64,000 nucleotides of DNA. Origin: UBA11986 sp031402435. GTDB taxonomy: Bacteria > Bacteroidota > Ignavibacteria > UBA10030 > UBA6906. Shown here piece by piece: positions 1-8,327 of the stretch. A program made the position numbers and the translations under genes. Every line of letters begins with the position of its first letter. Positions within the stretch are counted from its first letter, which is position 1. The notes under the pieces are model-generated. The model had not been told where the DNA came from. It did no database searches and worked only from the letters and a program-made list of their open reading frames with translations. The stretch lies in the NCBI GenBank assembly GCA_031402435.1, contig JANNSJ010000045.1:24408-88407 (forward strand), given 5' to 3'.

Positions 1-2
1 AT

Positions 3-947
3 TATATGGGATCACTGCTTGCCCCGGTGTTTGGGATGTTGGATGAAAGGAAGGCTGGCGAGTTGGTGCAGACAGCAGGCCGGGAACTTCTTGACGAACG
101 AATCGGAGTGCGCGCAGCAATGCCACCCGATTTCCATACGAAGGAGTCGATTGCATTCTATAAGTTCGCCGGAGATGAAGCCGGGCAGCCGTATTATTAC
201 ATCAACGGCGGTGTGTGGCCACACAACAACGCGTGGTATGCCCTTGCATTGAAGAGTGTCGGAAAGGTTGATGAGGCTGCTGAGTTCGTGAAAAGAGCCA
301 TGACCCTCGATGGGATCGCCAACAGTCCGATGGGCATACCCGCGATGTATGAGTATCGCTATTCGGATCCATCGTCAGCGGAGTTCGGCAAGATTGATAA
401 ACCATCCTTTCTCTGGGCTGGCGGATTTTATCTTTACACGCTCTACCATTTATTCGGTGTTCAGGAGAATGAGTGGAATGCTTCCATCGCTGGGCCTCTC
501 CCTACGGCAACCCCAGCGGCGAAGTACTCTTTTGCATTCGGTGACATGAAACTCGTCAATGTTCATGGAAAAGGGAATCGGCTGCGGGCTGCGTCTGTAG
601 ATGGAAAAGAGATTCGATCTCTTGTCCTGCCGTTGGAAAGGGCGGGAGGCAAGAGCGTAAGTATTGAATTCGGCACTTCTGACCGGCCGTACCTCGAACG
701 AGTGAATGCCCGGCTTCACTCTGCCAGATTCGATGCTGCGAAGAAATCATTGTTGCTCAATGTGTCATCCTTCAAAGGTCACAACACAGTCGTGTCGATT
801 GTGGTTTTGAAAGCTCCGAAGAAGGTGTTGCTCGATGGACGAACACAAAGCAAGTACACAGTCCGGACTGAGAAGGATGGGGCAAAAGCGCTGACCATCA
901 GCTTCAGTGGTTCCAACAAACGCCAAAGTCTTGAAATAGTATTCTAA
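3..947 (+). CDS. C-terminal part of an (alpha/alpha)6-barrel glycoside hydrolase
   Basis: The reading frame is open to the left edge, so the gene begins outside the window. Residues near the start hold a run typical of alpha-toroid glycosidases: aromatic residues, then NGGVWPHNNAW, then helices rich in Ala and Leu. Amylo-alpha-1,6-glucosidase and GH94-like enzymes have such a segment next to the active site. The last 120 residues are beta-rich and look like an accessory domain. The stop is one base before the alcohol dehydrogenase start, so the two are probably co-transcribed. The catalytic acid is not identifiable in this fragment, so the family is not settled. The downstream mannosidase and GH130 genes suggest oligosaccharide breakdown. 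Confidence 0.7.
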   Translation, partial: YMGSLLAPVFGMLDERKAGELVQTAGRELLDERIGVRAAMPPDFHTKESIAFYKFAGDEAGQPYYYINGGVWPHNNAWYALALKSVGKVDEAAEFVKRAMTLDGIANSPMGIPAMYEYRYSDPSSAEFGKIDKPSFLWAGGFYLYTLYHLFGVQENEWNASIAGPLPTATPAAKYSFAFGDMKLVNVHGKGNRLRAASVDGKEIRSLVLPLERAGGKSVSIEFGTSDRPYLERVNARLHSARFDAAKKSLLLNVSSFKGHNTVVSIVVLKAPKKVLLDGRTQSKYTVRTEKDGAKALTISFSGSNKRQSLEIVF

Positions 948-948
948 A

Positions 949-1965
949 ATGAGAGTGGCACAGTTTGAAAAAGCAAATACACTCAACGTCATCAACAAGC
1001 CGCTTCGTGTATTGAATAAGGGCGAGGTGCTCGTCAAAGTGGAAGCGTGCGGAGTTTGCGGGACCGACGTTCACATTGTCGATGGAACATCGAGATCGAC
1101 ACCGCCTGTTGTGCTTGGCCATGAGTATGCAGGAATTGTGACAGATGTTGCGAAAGGAACAACAGGTGTGACTGTTGGACAACATGTGGGAGTGGATCCC
1201 AACATTTCGTGTGGCACGTGTTTCTATTGTCGCCGTGGCCTTGTCCATCTCTGTTCGAATCTCCGTGCGCTTGGCGTTGACCTCGACGGCGGGATGGCGG
1301 AATACAGCATCGTGCCTTTCAAGCAGACATACGCGCTACCGCAGGATATGTTGTCCGAGTTGAGCGTATTCATCGAACCAGTCTCGTGCGCAATTCATGG
1401 CATCGATCTTGCAAGAATCCGATCCGGAGATACGGTTGTCATTCTCGGGGGAGGGACGATTGGTCTGATCATGTTGCAGCTTGCACGGAACGCCGGCGCA
1501 GCCCGCCTTATCATTATTGAACCGCTCGAACACAAGCGGGCCATTGCTCACGAGTTAGGCGCCGACTTTGTTCTCGATCCGCAAACGACGGACATTCAAT
1601 CGATGATTTTCGATCTTACTCACGTTGGTGCAGATGTAGTGATCGAGTGTGTTGGCAGGCCCCAAACGGCTGAGCTGGCCATTGAGCTTGTTCGCCGCGG
1701 TGGACTCGTTGAGTTTTTCGGTGTTTGCCCGATTGGCGAGAAGATTGCCATCGAGCCGAATGCTGTGTACTTCAAAGAACTGACCATTGTCGGCTCGTAC
1801 GTCAACCCGCATACATTCGACCGATCGATTGCAATGTTACAATCCGGAAGAGTGCGTATCGACAAGTTCCAGATCCACAAATTTCCACTCGATGGAGTGC
1901 ATGAAGCATTGCGTTATCAGCGCGAGGGGAAAACGATCAAGAGTATTATCCAACCAAACGCATGA
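949..1965 (+). CDS. Zinc-dependent medium-chain alcohol/sorbitol dehydrogenase
   Basis: A 338-residue member of the zinc medium-chain dehydrogenase family. It shows the catalytic zinc motif GVCGTDVHIVDG and GHEYAG near residues 34-66. A run of cysteines (CGTCFYCRRGLVHLC) forms the structural zinc loop. The Rossmann motif VVILGGGTIGL lies near residue 165. Relatives oxidise polyols, threonine or sugar alcohols with NAD(P). The exact substrate cannot be read from sequence. The ATG follows the previous stop by one base and its own stop overlaps the next ATG (ATGA), so it sits inside a translationally coupled operon for carbohydrate use. Confidence 0.88.
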   Translation: MRVAQFEKANTLNVINKPLRVLNKGEVLVKVEACGVCGTDVHIVDGTSRSTPPVVLGHEYAGIVTDVAKGTTGVTVGQHVGVDPNISCGTCFYCRRGLVHLCSNLRALGVDLDGGMAEYSIVPFKQTYALPQDMLSELSVFIEPVSCAIHGIDLARIRSGDTVVILGGGTIGLIMLQLARNAGAARLIIIEPLEHKRAIAHELGADFVLDPQTTDIQSMIFDLTHVGADVVIECVGRPQTAELAIELVRRGGLVEFFGVCPIGEKIAIEPNAVYFKELTIVGSYVNPHTFDRSIAMLQSGRVRIDKFQIHKFPLDGVHEALRYQREGKTIKSIIQPNA

Positions 1966-3596
1966 ACCAACGAACTATTGTTCATCAAACGAACTCATCC
2001 CCCAGCGAATGTCGTCCAATTAGCCTGACGACGAGTCATTGCGAGCGGAGTGAAGCAATCTCACTTTTGAATAGAGGGCAAGAAACGGGATTGCTTCGTC
2101 GCTACGCTTCTCGCAATGACCAAGAGTGTGTGGCGGCGAGCCGTGCGTCGCAAGTTAGCCGAGTTCACACGTTTGTCTTGAAGACGGCCTCCGTTCTCAT
2201 ATTCGTCATCGTCGCATCGGTTTCTGCCCTGTGCCAGCAAAGTTCATCTCTCGTCAACTTCAGCCACCTTGAACATCTGACCGAGCGCATTCCGTTTGCG
2301 GACGACACGGTTAGCATCGTGCACGTCTATGCCAACTATCCCGACTATCATTGGGTTGATGCAAAGGAATCCGGACCGGAGGGAGTTGCGTGTGTCGATG
2401 ATGCAGGACGTGCTGCAGTTGTTTACCTGCGCCACTACGAGCTGACGAAAGATCTCCGGAGCCTGTCTCAAGCGAAAGAACTTCTCAAGTTTGTCCTCAA
2501 CATGCATGCGGATGACGGCGAGTTTTACAACTTCGTTCATGCCGATCGTTCCATCAACAAGGATGGAAAGACAAGTTTCAAGTCGTTTGGCTGGTGGGCA
2601 AGCCGGGGAGTATGGTGCATGGCGTTGGGGTATCGTGTACTTCGTTCGGTTGATTCAGCATTTGCCCTCCGATTACAGCAAGGCGTTGAGAAGTCGTTGC
2701 CGCATGTTGAGAAGTTGCTGACGAAGTATGGCACATATCAGACGATGCAAGGATACCGCGTTCCGCAATGGCTGATGTACGAGTCTGCTGCAGATGCGAC
2801 AACAGAGCTGTTGTTGGGATTGAACGAGTATTATGCCGCCACACGTAGTAAGAAGGTAAGGGGACTCATTGAAAAGCTTGCCGATGGTGTAATGTCGATG
2901 CAGGATGGCGACATCAAGACTTTCCCGTACGGACTTCATCGCTCCTGGCAAACGGTCTGGCACATGTGGGGGAATGGACAAACGCAGGCGCTTGCCCAAG
3001 CCGGAACGATGCTGAAGAACAAGAAGATGATCGCATCCGCCGAACGAGAAGCGAAGGGTTGGTACAGCCGTCTGTTGATTCAGGGCTTCCTGAAGGAAAT
3101 GGATGTCGCTACTCCCGAGAAAAAGCTGGAGTACGAACAGATTGCTTATGCTATGCGTCCAATGATTATCGGATTGATCAGGCTCTACGAGGCAACGGGG
3201 AAGACGGAGTACCTGAAGATGGCGGGACTTGCAGGCTCGTGGTTCTTCGGCAACAATGCTGCACATGAGCAGATGTACGACCCGGTGACGGGCCGTGGCT
3301 ATGACGGTATCAAAGATTCAGTCACGATTAACAGAAACTCCGGCGCCGAATCCACGATTGAGGCATTACATTCACTCGTTGAGCTTGAGCGGTATCCCGT
3401 TGCGATGAAGTTATTGAACTATCGCCGCGTCCGTAGCGGCCAGTCTGCGAACTCTCTGTATGCCGTGTTTGTCCGAAGGACTCCATACGGAGAGAATTCA
3501 CAGAGCGATGAGTTGACACTTGTGCTCGACTTGAAGAGATCGAAGGTGGTTGTGTTGGAGGGGGAGGAGAGTAGGAAGTATGGTACTGGGAAATGA
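1962..3596 (+). CDS. Secreted (alpha/alpha)-barrel protein, probable glycan-active enzyme
   Basis: From the ATG overlapping the previous stop the product is 544 residues, but the first 55 codons contain a dispersed palindromic repeat (2035-2120). A GTG at 2130 or TTG at 2178 would give a cleaner signal peptide: LKTASVLIFVIVASVSALCQ is a hydrophobic core with a plausible cleavage site. The mature part is helix-rich, with repeated aromatic and Gly motifs (FGWWASRGVWCMALGYR, WQTVWHMWGNGQ). This resembles the alpha-toroid fold of glycosidases and polysaccharide lyases. I do not recognise a named family. The context is a glycan-use operon. The start codon is uncertain; the coding frame downstream of about 2180 is secure. 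Confidence 0.7.
   Translation: MNQRTIVHQTNSSPSECRPISLTTSHCERSEAISLLNRGQETGLLRRYASRNDQECVAASRASQVSRVHTFVLKTASVLIFVIVASVSALCQQSSSLVNFSHLEHLTERIPFADDTVSIVHVYANYPDYHWVDAKESGPEGVACVDDAGRAAVVYLRHYELTKDLRSLSQAKELLKFVLNMHADDGEFYNFVHADRSINKDGKTSFKSFGWWASRGVWCMALGYRVLRSVDSAFALRLQQGVEKSLPHVEKLLTKYGTYQTMQGYRVPQWLMYESAADATTELLLGLNEYYAATRSKKVRGLIEKLADGVMSMQDGDIKTFPYGLHRSWQTVWHMWGNGQTQALAQAGTMLKNKKMIASAEREAKGWYSRLLIQGFLKEMDVATPEKKLEYEQIAYAMRPMIIGLIRLYEATGKTEYLKMAGLAGSWFFGNNAAHEQMYDPVTGRGYDGIKDSVTINRNSGAESTIEALHSLVELERYPVAMKLLNYRRVRSGQSANSLYAVFVRRTPYGENSQSDELTLVLDLKRSKVVVLEGEESRKYGTGK
2035..2120. repeat. Family A palindromic repeat (CATTGCGAG...CTCGCAATG), copy 1
   Basis: The sequence begins GTCATTGCGAG and ends CTCGCAATGAC, so the ends are inverted repeats. 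Inner arms with GAAGCAATCTC and GATTGCTTCG also pair. The same unit recurs at 12120-12206, 13859-14036 and 27428-27508. This copy is open in the frame of the 1962 gene, where it encodes a peptide like HCERSEAIS...RRYASRND, and sits just before the signal peptide. Confidence 0.9.
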
Positions 3597-3646
3597 AGGT
3601 ATGGGGCCCAGAAAGCCAAGAGCAAGTGTATTCCCTAATAATCATA

Positions 3647-3702
3647 TTGCAATAATACGGGTATGACCTTATATTATAGCAACACAAACAAGGGTATACC
3701 CT
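3647..3702 (+). promoter_or_regulatory. Promoter and operator of the mobile mystery A/B pair
   Basis: TTGCAA at 3647-3652 and TATATT at 3670-3675 are 17 bp apart, a good sigma-70-type pair. A perfect 12-bp palindrome AGGGTATACCCT at 3691-3702 touches the ATG at 3704. Imperfect relatives lie near 3627-3637 (GTGTATTCCCT) and 3658-3669 (CGGGTATGACCT). Three sites around the promoter fit autorepression by the XRE protein encoded just downstream; that is inference. Confidence 0.6.
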
Positions 3703-3703
3703 A

Positions 3704-4168
3704 ATGGATAAACTCAATAAAAAGCTCCTGGTAGAACAACTCGACAGGAAGTTGGCCAAACTGCACGTCTTGAAGGGGGTTGATGTACCTTCTAAAGGTT
3801 GGATAAACGCGATTAGAACAACACTCAACATGTCTCTGGTGCAGCTTGCAAAGCGGCTCAACAAGACGTCGGTAACCGTGAAAGAAATTGAAGAGCGGGA
3901 ACAGAACAAGACCATCACGCTCAAAAAGTTGATTGAAGTAGGCGAAGCGCTCGATCTTCAGTTTGTGTATGGATTCCTACCGAAGGAATCCTCCATCGAA
4001 ACGATGATCGACAAGCGGGCTCAACAAGTTGCCCGTGAAATTGTCATGAGGACATCCCACACGATGAAGCTTGAGGAACAGGAAAACAGGGAAGAGAGGT
4101 TGCAGCGGGCAATCAAGGACAGGGCCTACATACTGAAACACGAGATGTCGAAGCATCTATGGGATTAG
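3704..4168 (+). CDS. Mobile mystery protein A, XRE-type HTH regulator
   Basis: A 154-residue protein with a helix-turn-helix around residues 35-80 (RTTLNMSLVQLAKRLNKTSVTVKEIEERE), followed by a charged helical tail. Size, domain and partner match the mobile mystery protein A family, which always sits before a Fic protein called mobile mystery B. It probably represses its own operon through the palindromes upstream. The 3' end overlaps the next gene by 10 bases, so the pair is coupled. No Shine-Dalgarno sequence is visible apart from the operator itself. The pair usually behaves like a horizontally moving toxin-antitoxin module. Confidence 0.85.
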   Translation: MDKLNKKLLVEQLDRKLAKLHVLKGVDVPSKGWINAIRTTLNMSLVQLAKRLNKTSVTVKEIEEREQNKTITLKKLIEVGEALDLQFVYGFLPKESSIETMIDKRAQQVAREIVMRTSHTMKLEEQENREERLQRAIKDRAYILKHEMSKHLWD

Positions 4169-4755
4169 ATCTCGATTACACGGATGGTCAAACACCGCTG
4201 GATGAAGATGAGAAGGACGACCTCCTGATTTCCACCATCACGACACGTGGTGAGCTTAACGAATTTGAACAGCTTGGAGTCGAGAAGGCCATCGAATGGA
4301 CGATGAAGAGAAAGCTCGGTCTCCCAAAAATTCTCACCGAGGATTTTGTAAAGGAATTGCACAGGAGGATGTTTGAGGATATTTGGAAGTGGGCAGGACA
4401 ATTTCGAACATCGAACAAGAACCTTGGAGTTGACAAAAATGAAATTCGCACCGAGGTAAGGAAGCTCTTGGATGATTGCCAATACTGGATCGATCACAAC
4501 GTGTTTGCCGGGGATGAGATCGCGGTGAGATTCAGCCACCGAATGGTTTCGATCCATCCGTTCTCAAACGGGAACGGAAGACATTCCCGCCTCATTGCAG
4601 ATATTCTTGTAAGCCATGGATTTGGTCGGCCCTTCTTTTCATGGGGGAGTATCAACTTGACGGCACAAGGCGCCGCACGGTCGGCGTATCTGAAAGCTCT
4701 TCGCGCAGCCGATGATAACGATTATCAATCACTCATTGATTTTGCAAGACAATGA
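4159..4755 (+). CDS. Mobile mystery protein B, Fic-domain protein
   Basis: A 198-residue Fic protein. The active-site loop HPFSNGNGRHSR, matching HPFx(D/E/S)GNGR, lies near residues 132-143, after the usual helices with HRRMFEDIWKWAGQFR. Fic enzymes transfer AMP or another nucleotide group onto target proteins. A Ser replaces the acidic residue usual after HPF, so the chemistry may differ from AMPylation. No inhibitory S/TxxxE(G/N) motif is obvious inside it, so control may come from protein A. It overlaps protein A by 10 bases. A broken dihydrofolate-reductase-like gene follows immediately. Confidence 0.88.
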   Translation: MGLDLDYTDGQTPLDEDEKDDLLISTITTRGELNEFEQLGVEKAIEWTMKRKLGLPKILTEDFVKELHRRMFEDIWKWAGQFRTSNKNLGVDKNEIRTEVRKLLDDCQYWIDHNVFAGDEIAVRFSHRMVSIHPFSNGNGRHSRLIADILVSHGFGRPFFSWGSINLTAQGAARSAYLKALRAADDNDYQSLIDFARQ

Positions 4756-4771
4756 GGATGGTGGGGTAGAG

Positions 4772-4933
4772 ATGACGACCGATGAGTACCGGTTTCTGGT
4801 TCATCCTGTTGTCATGGGATGTGGAAAGCATTTCTTCAAAGACGGAATGCATACCACGAGGCTGAAGCTTGTCAAAACCAAAACGCTTGACCTGGGGGTC
4901 ATTCTCCTTAGCTACGAGCCGGCAAGAAGTTAG
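4772..4933 (+). pseudogene. C-terminal remnant of a dihydrofolate-reductase-like (RibD C-terminal) protein
   Basis: Only the last 54 residues of the family are present: EYRFLVHPVVMGCGKHFF, then KLVKTKTLDLGVILLSYE. This is the C-terminal strand pair of small DHFR-like proteins, whose full length is about 180 residues. Upstream of 4772 the frame runs out of homology within the Fic gene. The module next door probably removed or replaced the 5' part. It is very unlikely to make a working enzyme. Confidence 0.7.
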
Positions 4934-4991
4934 TAGACATTGCTCTGAGGTTGACTGCGGAGGGGCTGGTGCTATATTAACTGTGAGCTAT

Positions 4992-7900
4992 ATGAATGGA
5001 ATAAGTACTTGCCGTAGTACGGTGGTTATTCAAAAGCACGGCGGGCGTCTTTGGGTCGCAATTGCTGTGGTTCTTTTTGTCTCCCTCGCGTCTGCCCAGC
5101 AAATCACCATCCCACGCATCGAACAGATGCCCAATATGCCATCGCCGTACGTCATGCGCAACTGGAAACAGGTGTCGCTCGGGTATGATTCGCTTGTCTT
5201 CGATTTTGGTCGCACCGGTCAGTACCTTCCGTTAGTCTGGTTGAACACAAGCACCATCAACTATCCGAACCATAACAGCTTCGGGTTGCATACTGTTGTC
5301 GGGACGACAGCTCCGGGATCTGCAGAAGGCATCAACACGTTGCCGGCGGTTGTCGGCGCATCGTTAAGCGGGATAAACAAGAGCAGCCAGAACGGGTACA
5401 ACTGGCCGCTGATGGCGGAGGAGTGGTTTAACCGCCGCCCGTCTCAGAACGTTTACAAGAACCACCCTGTCGATGATTCGGGCAACGATTGGTGGTACGA
5501 AACGATGCCGAATGTGTTCTTCTACCAACTCCAGCATCTGTATCCGGGCATGGGCGATTTCAACCATCAATTCACAACGGTTGCTGATAGATGGCTCCAA
5601 GCAGCGAAAGCAATGGGAGGTAGAACGACTCCGTGGCAAGTTCCAAACATGAATCACCGCGGTTGGTTCCTGCAGACTATGACGCCGTACGACAACGGTG
5701 TTCTTGAGCCGGAGGCTGCCGGAGCTTTGGCCTGGCTGTTTTACAATGCGTACGTCAGAACTGACAGCGCACAATACCGGGTCGGCGCGGAGTGGGCTAT
5801 GGAATTCCTCAATAGCTACGGTTCGAATCCATCGTACGAGCTGCAGCTTGCGTATGGAACGTACATTGCTGCACGGATGAACGCCGAACTCGGCACAACG
5901 TACGATCTCCAACGGATGGTCAACTGGAATTTCGATGTCGGGCCGTTGCGCTCGTGGGGCGCGATTGTTGGCAACTGGGGTGGCTACGATTGCAGCGGAC
6001 TTATCGGCGAAGTGAATGGATCGAACGACTACGCCTTTGCCATGAACACGTTCGAGCAGGTCGGCGCTCTCGTTCCAATGGTTCGCTACGATGACCGTTT
6101 TGCGCGGGCAATCGGCAAATGGGTGTTGAACGCAGCCAATGCCGCCCGACTCTTCTATCCAAATTCATTGCCTTCCAATCATCAGGACAGCTACCCGTGG
6201 GCGCAGCAGTATGATCCCAACTCATACATTGCTTATGAAGCTTTGCGTCAGACCCGCAACAGTGTCAGTCCTTTTGCAACGGGTGACTTCATCAGCAGTG
6301 GTGGTGGACAGACGAACCTGTCGCTCTATGGCTCGTCGCATGTCGGCATTCTTGGCGGCATCATTGACACGACAAACGTGCCGATGATCCTTCGGCTTGA
6401 TGCTCTGAAGACGGACTATTTCCACGCACCCGCATATCCCACGTATCTCTATTTCAATCCGTACGGCGTCTCGCAATCAGTCAACATTGATGTTGGCAGC
6501 GGGCAACATGATTTGTACGATGGTGTTACGAACTCGTTTTTGCGCACAGGCGTCAGCGGTATGACATCATTCATAATACCTCCTAATAGCGCTGTACTTG
6601 TTGCGATCACTCCGTCTGGAGGTGTGGTGAGTTATGATCTCGACAAGATGTTGATCGACGGTATTGTGGTTGATTATCGTTCCGGCCAGCTCGTTACTAA
6701 CTATCCACCGAGAATCAAGAGTCTTGCGCCTGAGCTTTCAGCCGTTCTGCGCGGAGGCAGCACCCAGCTCTTTTGTACAGCAACAGATCGTAACAGCGAC
6801 ACACTTCAATATCTCTGGAATGTAGATGGGGGAATAGTCACGGGGAGCGGATCCAATGTCGTGTGGACTGCGCCGAATGCCTTGGGAAATGTCTCAGTCA
6901 GTTGCATCATCGACGATGGACATGGCGGCAGTGATACCGCAACGACATCCGTCCAGGTCGCGGCCTTCTTCAATATTCCACCAATAATCTCCGACCTTGT
7001 TGCCCGTCCACGAAAGATCGATCTTAGCGCGACGAGCCAGATTACCTGCGCAGCATCGGACCCGGATGGCGACACTCTTTCATACATCTGGAGCGCGACA
7101 AGCGGCCTGATAGTCGGCAATGGCTCTACTGCAACATGGACGGCACCTTCAGTGGCAGGAAACCATTTCGTGTTCTGTACCGTGAATGATGGACGTGGCG
7201 GCTCTACAACCGATAGCATCGGCATTGAGGTGCGGGATTTCTCTCAAACACAGACCGGCAGCCAGGTTGCCTTTTATCCGTTCAGCGGCAACGCAATTGA
7301 TTCAAGTGGGTTTAACAATAACGGAACAGTTCACGGCGCACTCCTGACGCCCAACCGGCTGGGCGTTCCGAACAGCGCTTACTCCTTCGATGGGAACATG
7401 GCCTACATCGAAGTGCCGAACAGTGCGAGCCTGAACTTTCAACAATCCGTCACGATCAACTTCTGGATGAGAGTGGACGCGTTCTATGAACGCGAACAGC
7501 ATCCTCTTTCACATGGTAACTGGCAGAATAGGTGGAAAATCTCCATCTCCAACCGGCGTCTCCGGTGGACTGTAAAGACGACGACGGGAACAAAAGACCT
7601 CGACTCAGAGACAGAGCTGTCCACAAATGTCTGGTACAACGTTACCGTTCTGTACAGTGGTTCAGACTTCGAAGTGTATCTGAATGGCGACCTCGATGCG
7701 TTCACGTCCTGGTCCGGGACCATTCTCCAAACAGCAATCAACATGACGGTGGGCCAGGTGCTGCCAACCAACCAGGGATTCAATTTCAATGGTGTGTTGG
7801 ATGACATTCGCATCTACAACTATGCGCTGTCGGTTCAGCAGATTGAAGCTTTGTCCGGTGGAACGACGGGGATTGGTGAAGATGGACAGCCGACAGTCCC

Positions 7901-8201
7901 CACGGAGTACGCTTTGGAACAGAACTATCCGAATCCGTTTAATCCAACAACCACGATAGTTTTTACCCTCCCCTCAAGAAGTATAACTTATGCCGAGGGG
8001 AGGGGAAGGGTGGGGTCGACCGTGACGATCAAGGTGTACGATCTTCTTGGCCGTGAACTTGCAACTCTCGTCAATGAAAAGCTGGAGCCCGGCAAGCACG
8101 CGGTTACGTACGACGCGTCGACACTTTCAAGCGGCGTGTATTTTTATAGGCTGACATCACCGGCAGGAACCATCACGAGAAAGATGATTCTGTTGCGTTA
8201 G
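4992..8201 (+). CDS. Large T9SS-exported protein with Ig/PKD-like and LamG domains
   Basis: About 1069 residues from the ATG at 4992. That start is preferred because a signal peptide follows directly (RLWVAIAVVLFVSLASAQQ); an earlier in-frame start would overlap the upstream relic. Residues 40-560 form a Trp/Tyr-rich, helix-rich region that could be a glycan-active domain, but I do not recognise a family. Two Ig/PKD-like repeats follow (TATDRNSDTLQYLWN..., AASDPDGDTLSYIWS...). A LamG/concanavalin-like domain follows (VAFYPFSGNAIDSSG ... GVLDDIRIYNYAL). The C-terminus is a type IX sorting domain (YALEQNYPNPFNPTTTI ... GVYFYRLTSPAG). A palindrome interrupts the sorting domain at 7966-8004. It is probably displayed on the surface or released to bind or cut polysaccharide. 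Confidence 0.85.
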   Translation: MNGISTCRSTVVIQKHGGRLWVAIAVVLFVSLASAQQITIPRIEQMPNMPSPYVMRNWKQVSLGYDSLVFDFGRTGQYLPLVWLNTSTINYPNHNSFGLHTVVGTTAPGSAEGINTLPAVVGASLSGINKSSQNGYNWPLMAEEWFNRRPSQNVYKNHPVDDSGNDWWYETMPNVFFYQLQHLYPGMGDFNHQFTTVADRWLQAAKAMGGRTTPWQVPNMNHRGWFLQTMTPYDNGVLEPEAAGALAWLFYNAYVRTDSAQYRVGAEWAMEFLNSYGSNPSYELQLAYGTYIAARMNAELGTTYDLQRMVNWNFDVGPLRSWGAIVGNWGGYDCSGLIGEVNGSNDYAFAMNTFEQVGALVPMVRYDDRFARAIGKWVLNAANAARLFYPNSLPSNHQDSYPWAQQYDPNSYIAYEALRQTRNSVSPFATGDFISSGGGQTNLSLYGSSHVGILGGIIDTTNVPMILRLDALKTDYFHAPAYPTYLYFNPYGVSQSVNIDVGSGQHDLYDGVTNSFLRTGVSGMTSFIIPPNSAVLVAITPSGGVVSYDLDKMLIDGIVVDYRSGQLVTNYPPRIKSLAPELSAVLRGGSTQLFCTATDRNSDTLQYLWNVDGGIVTGSGSNVVWTAPNALGNVSVSCIIDDGHGGSDTATTSVQVAAFFNIPPIISDLVARPRKIDLSATSQITCAASDPDGDTLSYIWSATSGLIVGNGSTATWTAPSVAGNHFVFCTVNDGRGGSTTDSIGIEVRDFSQTQTGSQVAFYPFSGNAIDSSGFNNNGTVHGALLTPNRLGVPNSAYSFDGNMAYIEVPNSASLNFQQSVTINFWMRVDAFYEREQHPLSHGNWQNRWKISISNRRLRWTVKTTTGTKDLDSETELSTNVWYNVTVLYSGSDFEVYLNGDLDAFTSWSGTILQTAINMTVGQVLPTNQGFNFNGVLDDIRIYNYALSVQQIEALSGGTTGIGEDGQPTVPTEYALEQNYPNPFNPTTTIVFTLPSRSITYAEGRGRVGSTVTIKVYDLLGRELATLVNEKLEPGKHAVTYDASTLSSGVYFYRLTSPAGTITRKMILLR
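7966..8004. repeat. GC-rich palindrome inserted in the T9SS sorting domain
   Basis: CCCTCCCCTC at 7966-7975 pairs perfectly with GAGGGGAGGG at 7995-8004 around a 19-base loop. It adds about 15 residues (around SRSITYAEGRGRVGS) between the first strand of the sorting domain and the TIKVYDLLGRE strand. Other family members have these strands nearly adjacent. The frame is kept. Confidence 0.75.
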
Positions 8202-8218
8202 AAAGTCGGTTGAGAGGG

Positions 8219-8301
8219 GTTTCTCACCGCAGAGACGCTGAGAGAGATAAAGCAATAAACCCAACAGTTATACTCCGCGTCTCCGCGACTCGGCGGTGAA
8301 G
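8219..8301. repeat. Palindromic repeat of the CACCGCAGAG type in a spacer
   Basis: TCACCGC at 8224-8230 and GCGGTGA at 8293-8299 are inverted. The neighbouring segments CAGAGACGCTGAGAG and CTCCGCGTCTCCGCGACT pair partly. The element fills most of the gap between the T9SS protein and the beta-mannosidase gene. It may act as a transcript hairpin or mRNA stabiliser; I see no T-run marking it as a terminator. Confidence 0.65.
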
Positions 8302-8327
8302 CTTTTCATATTTGACCATAGGATTTC

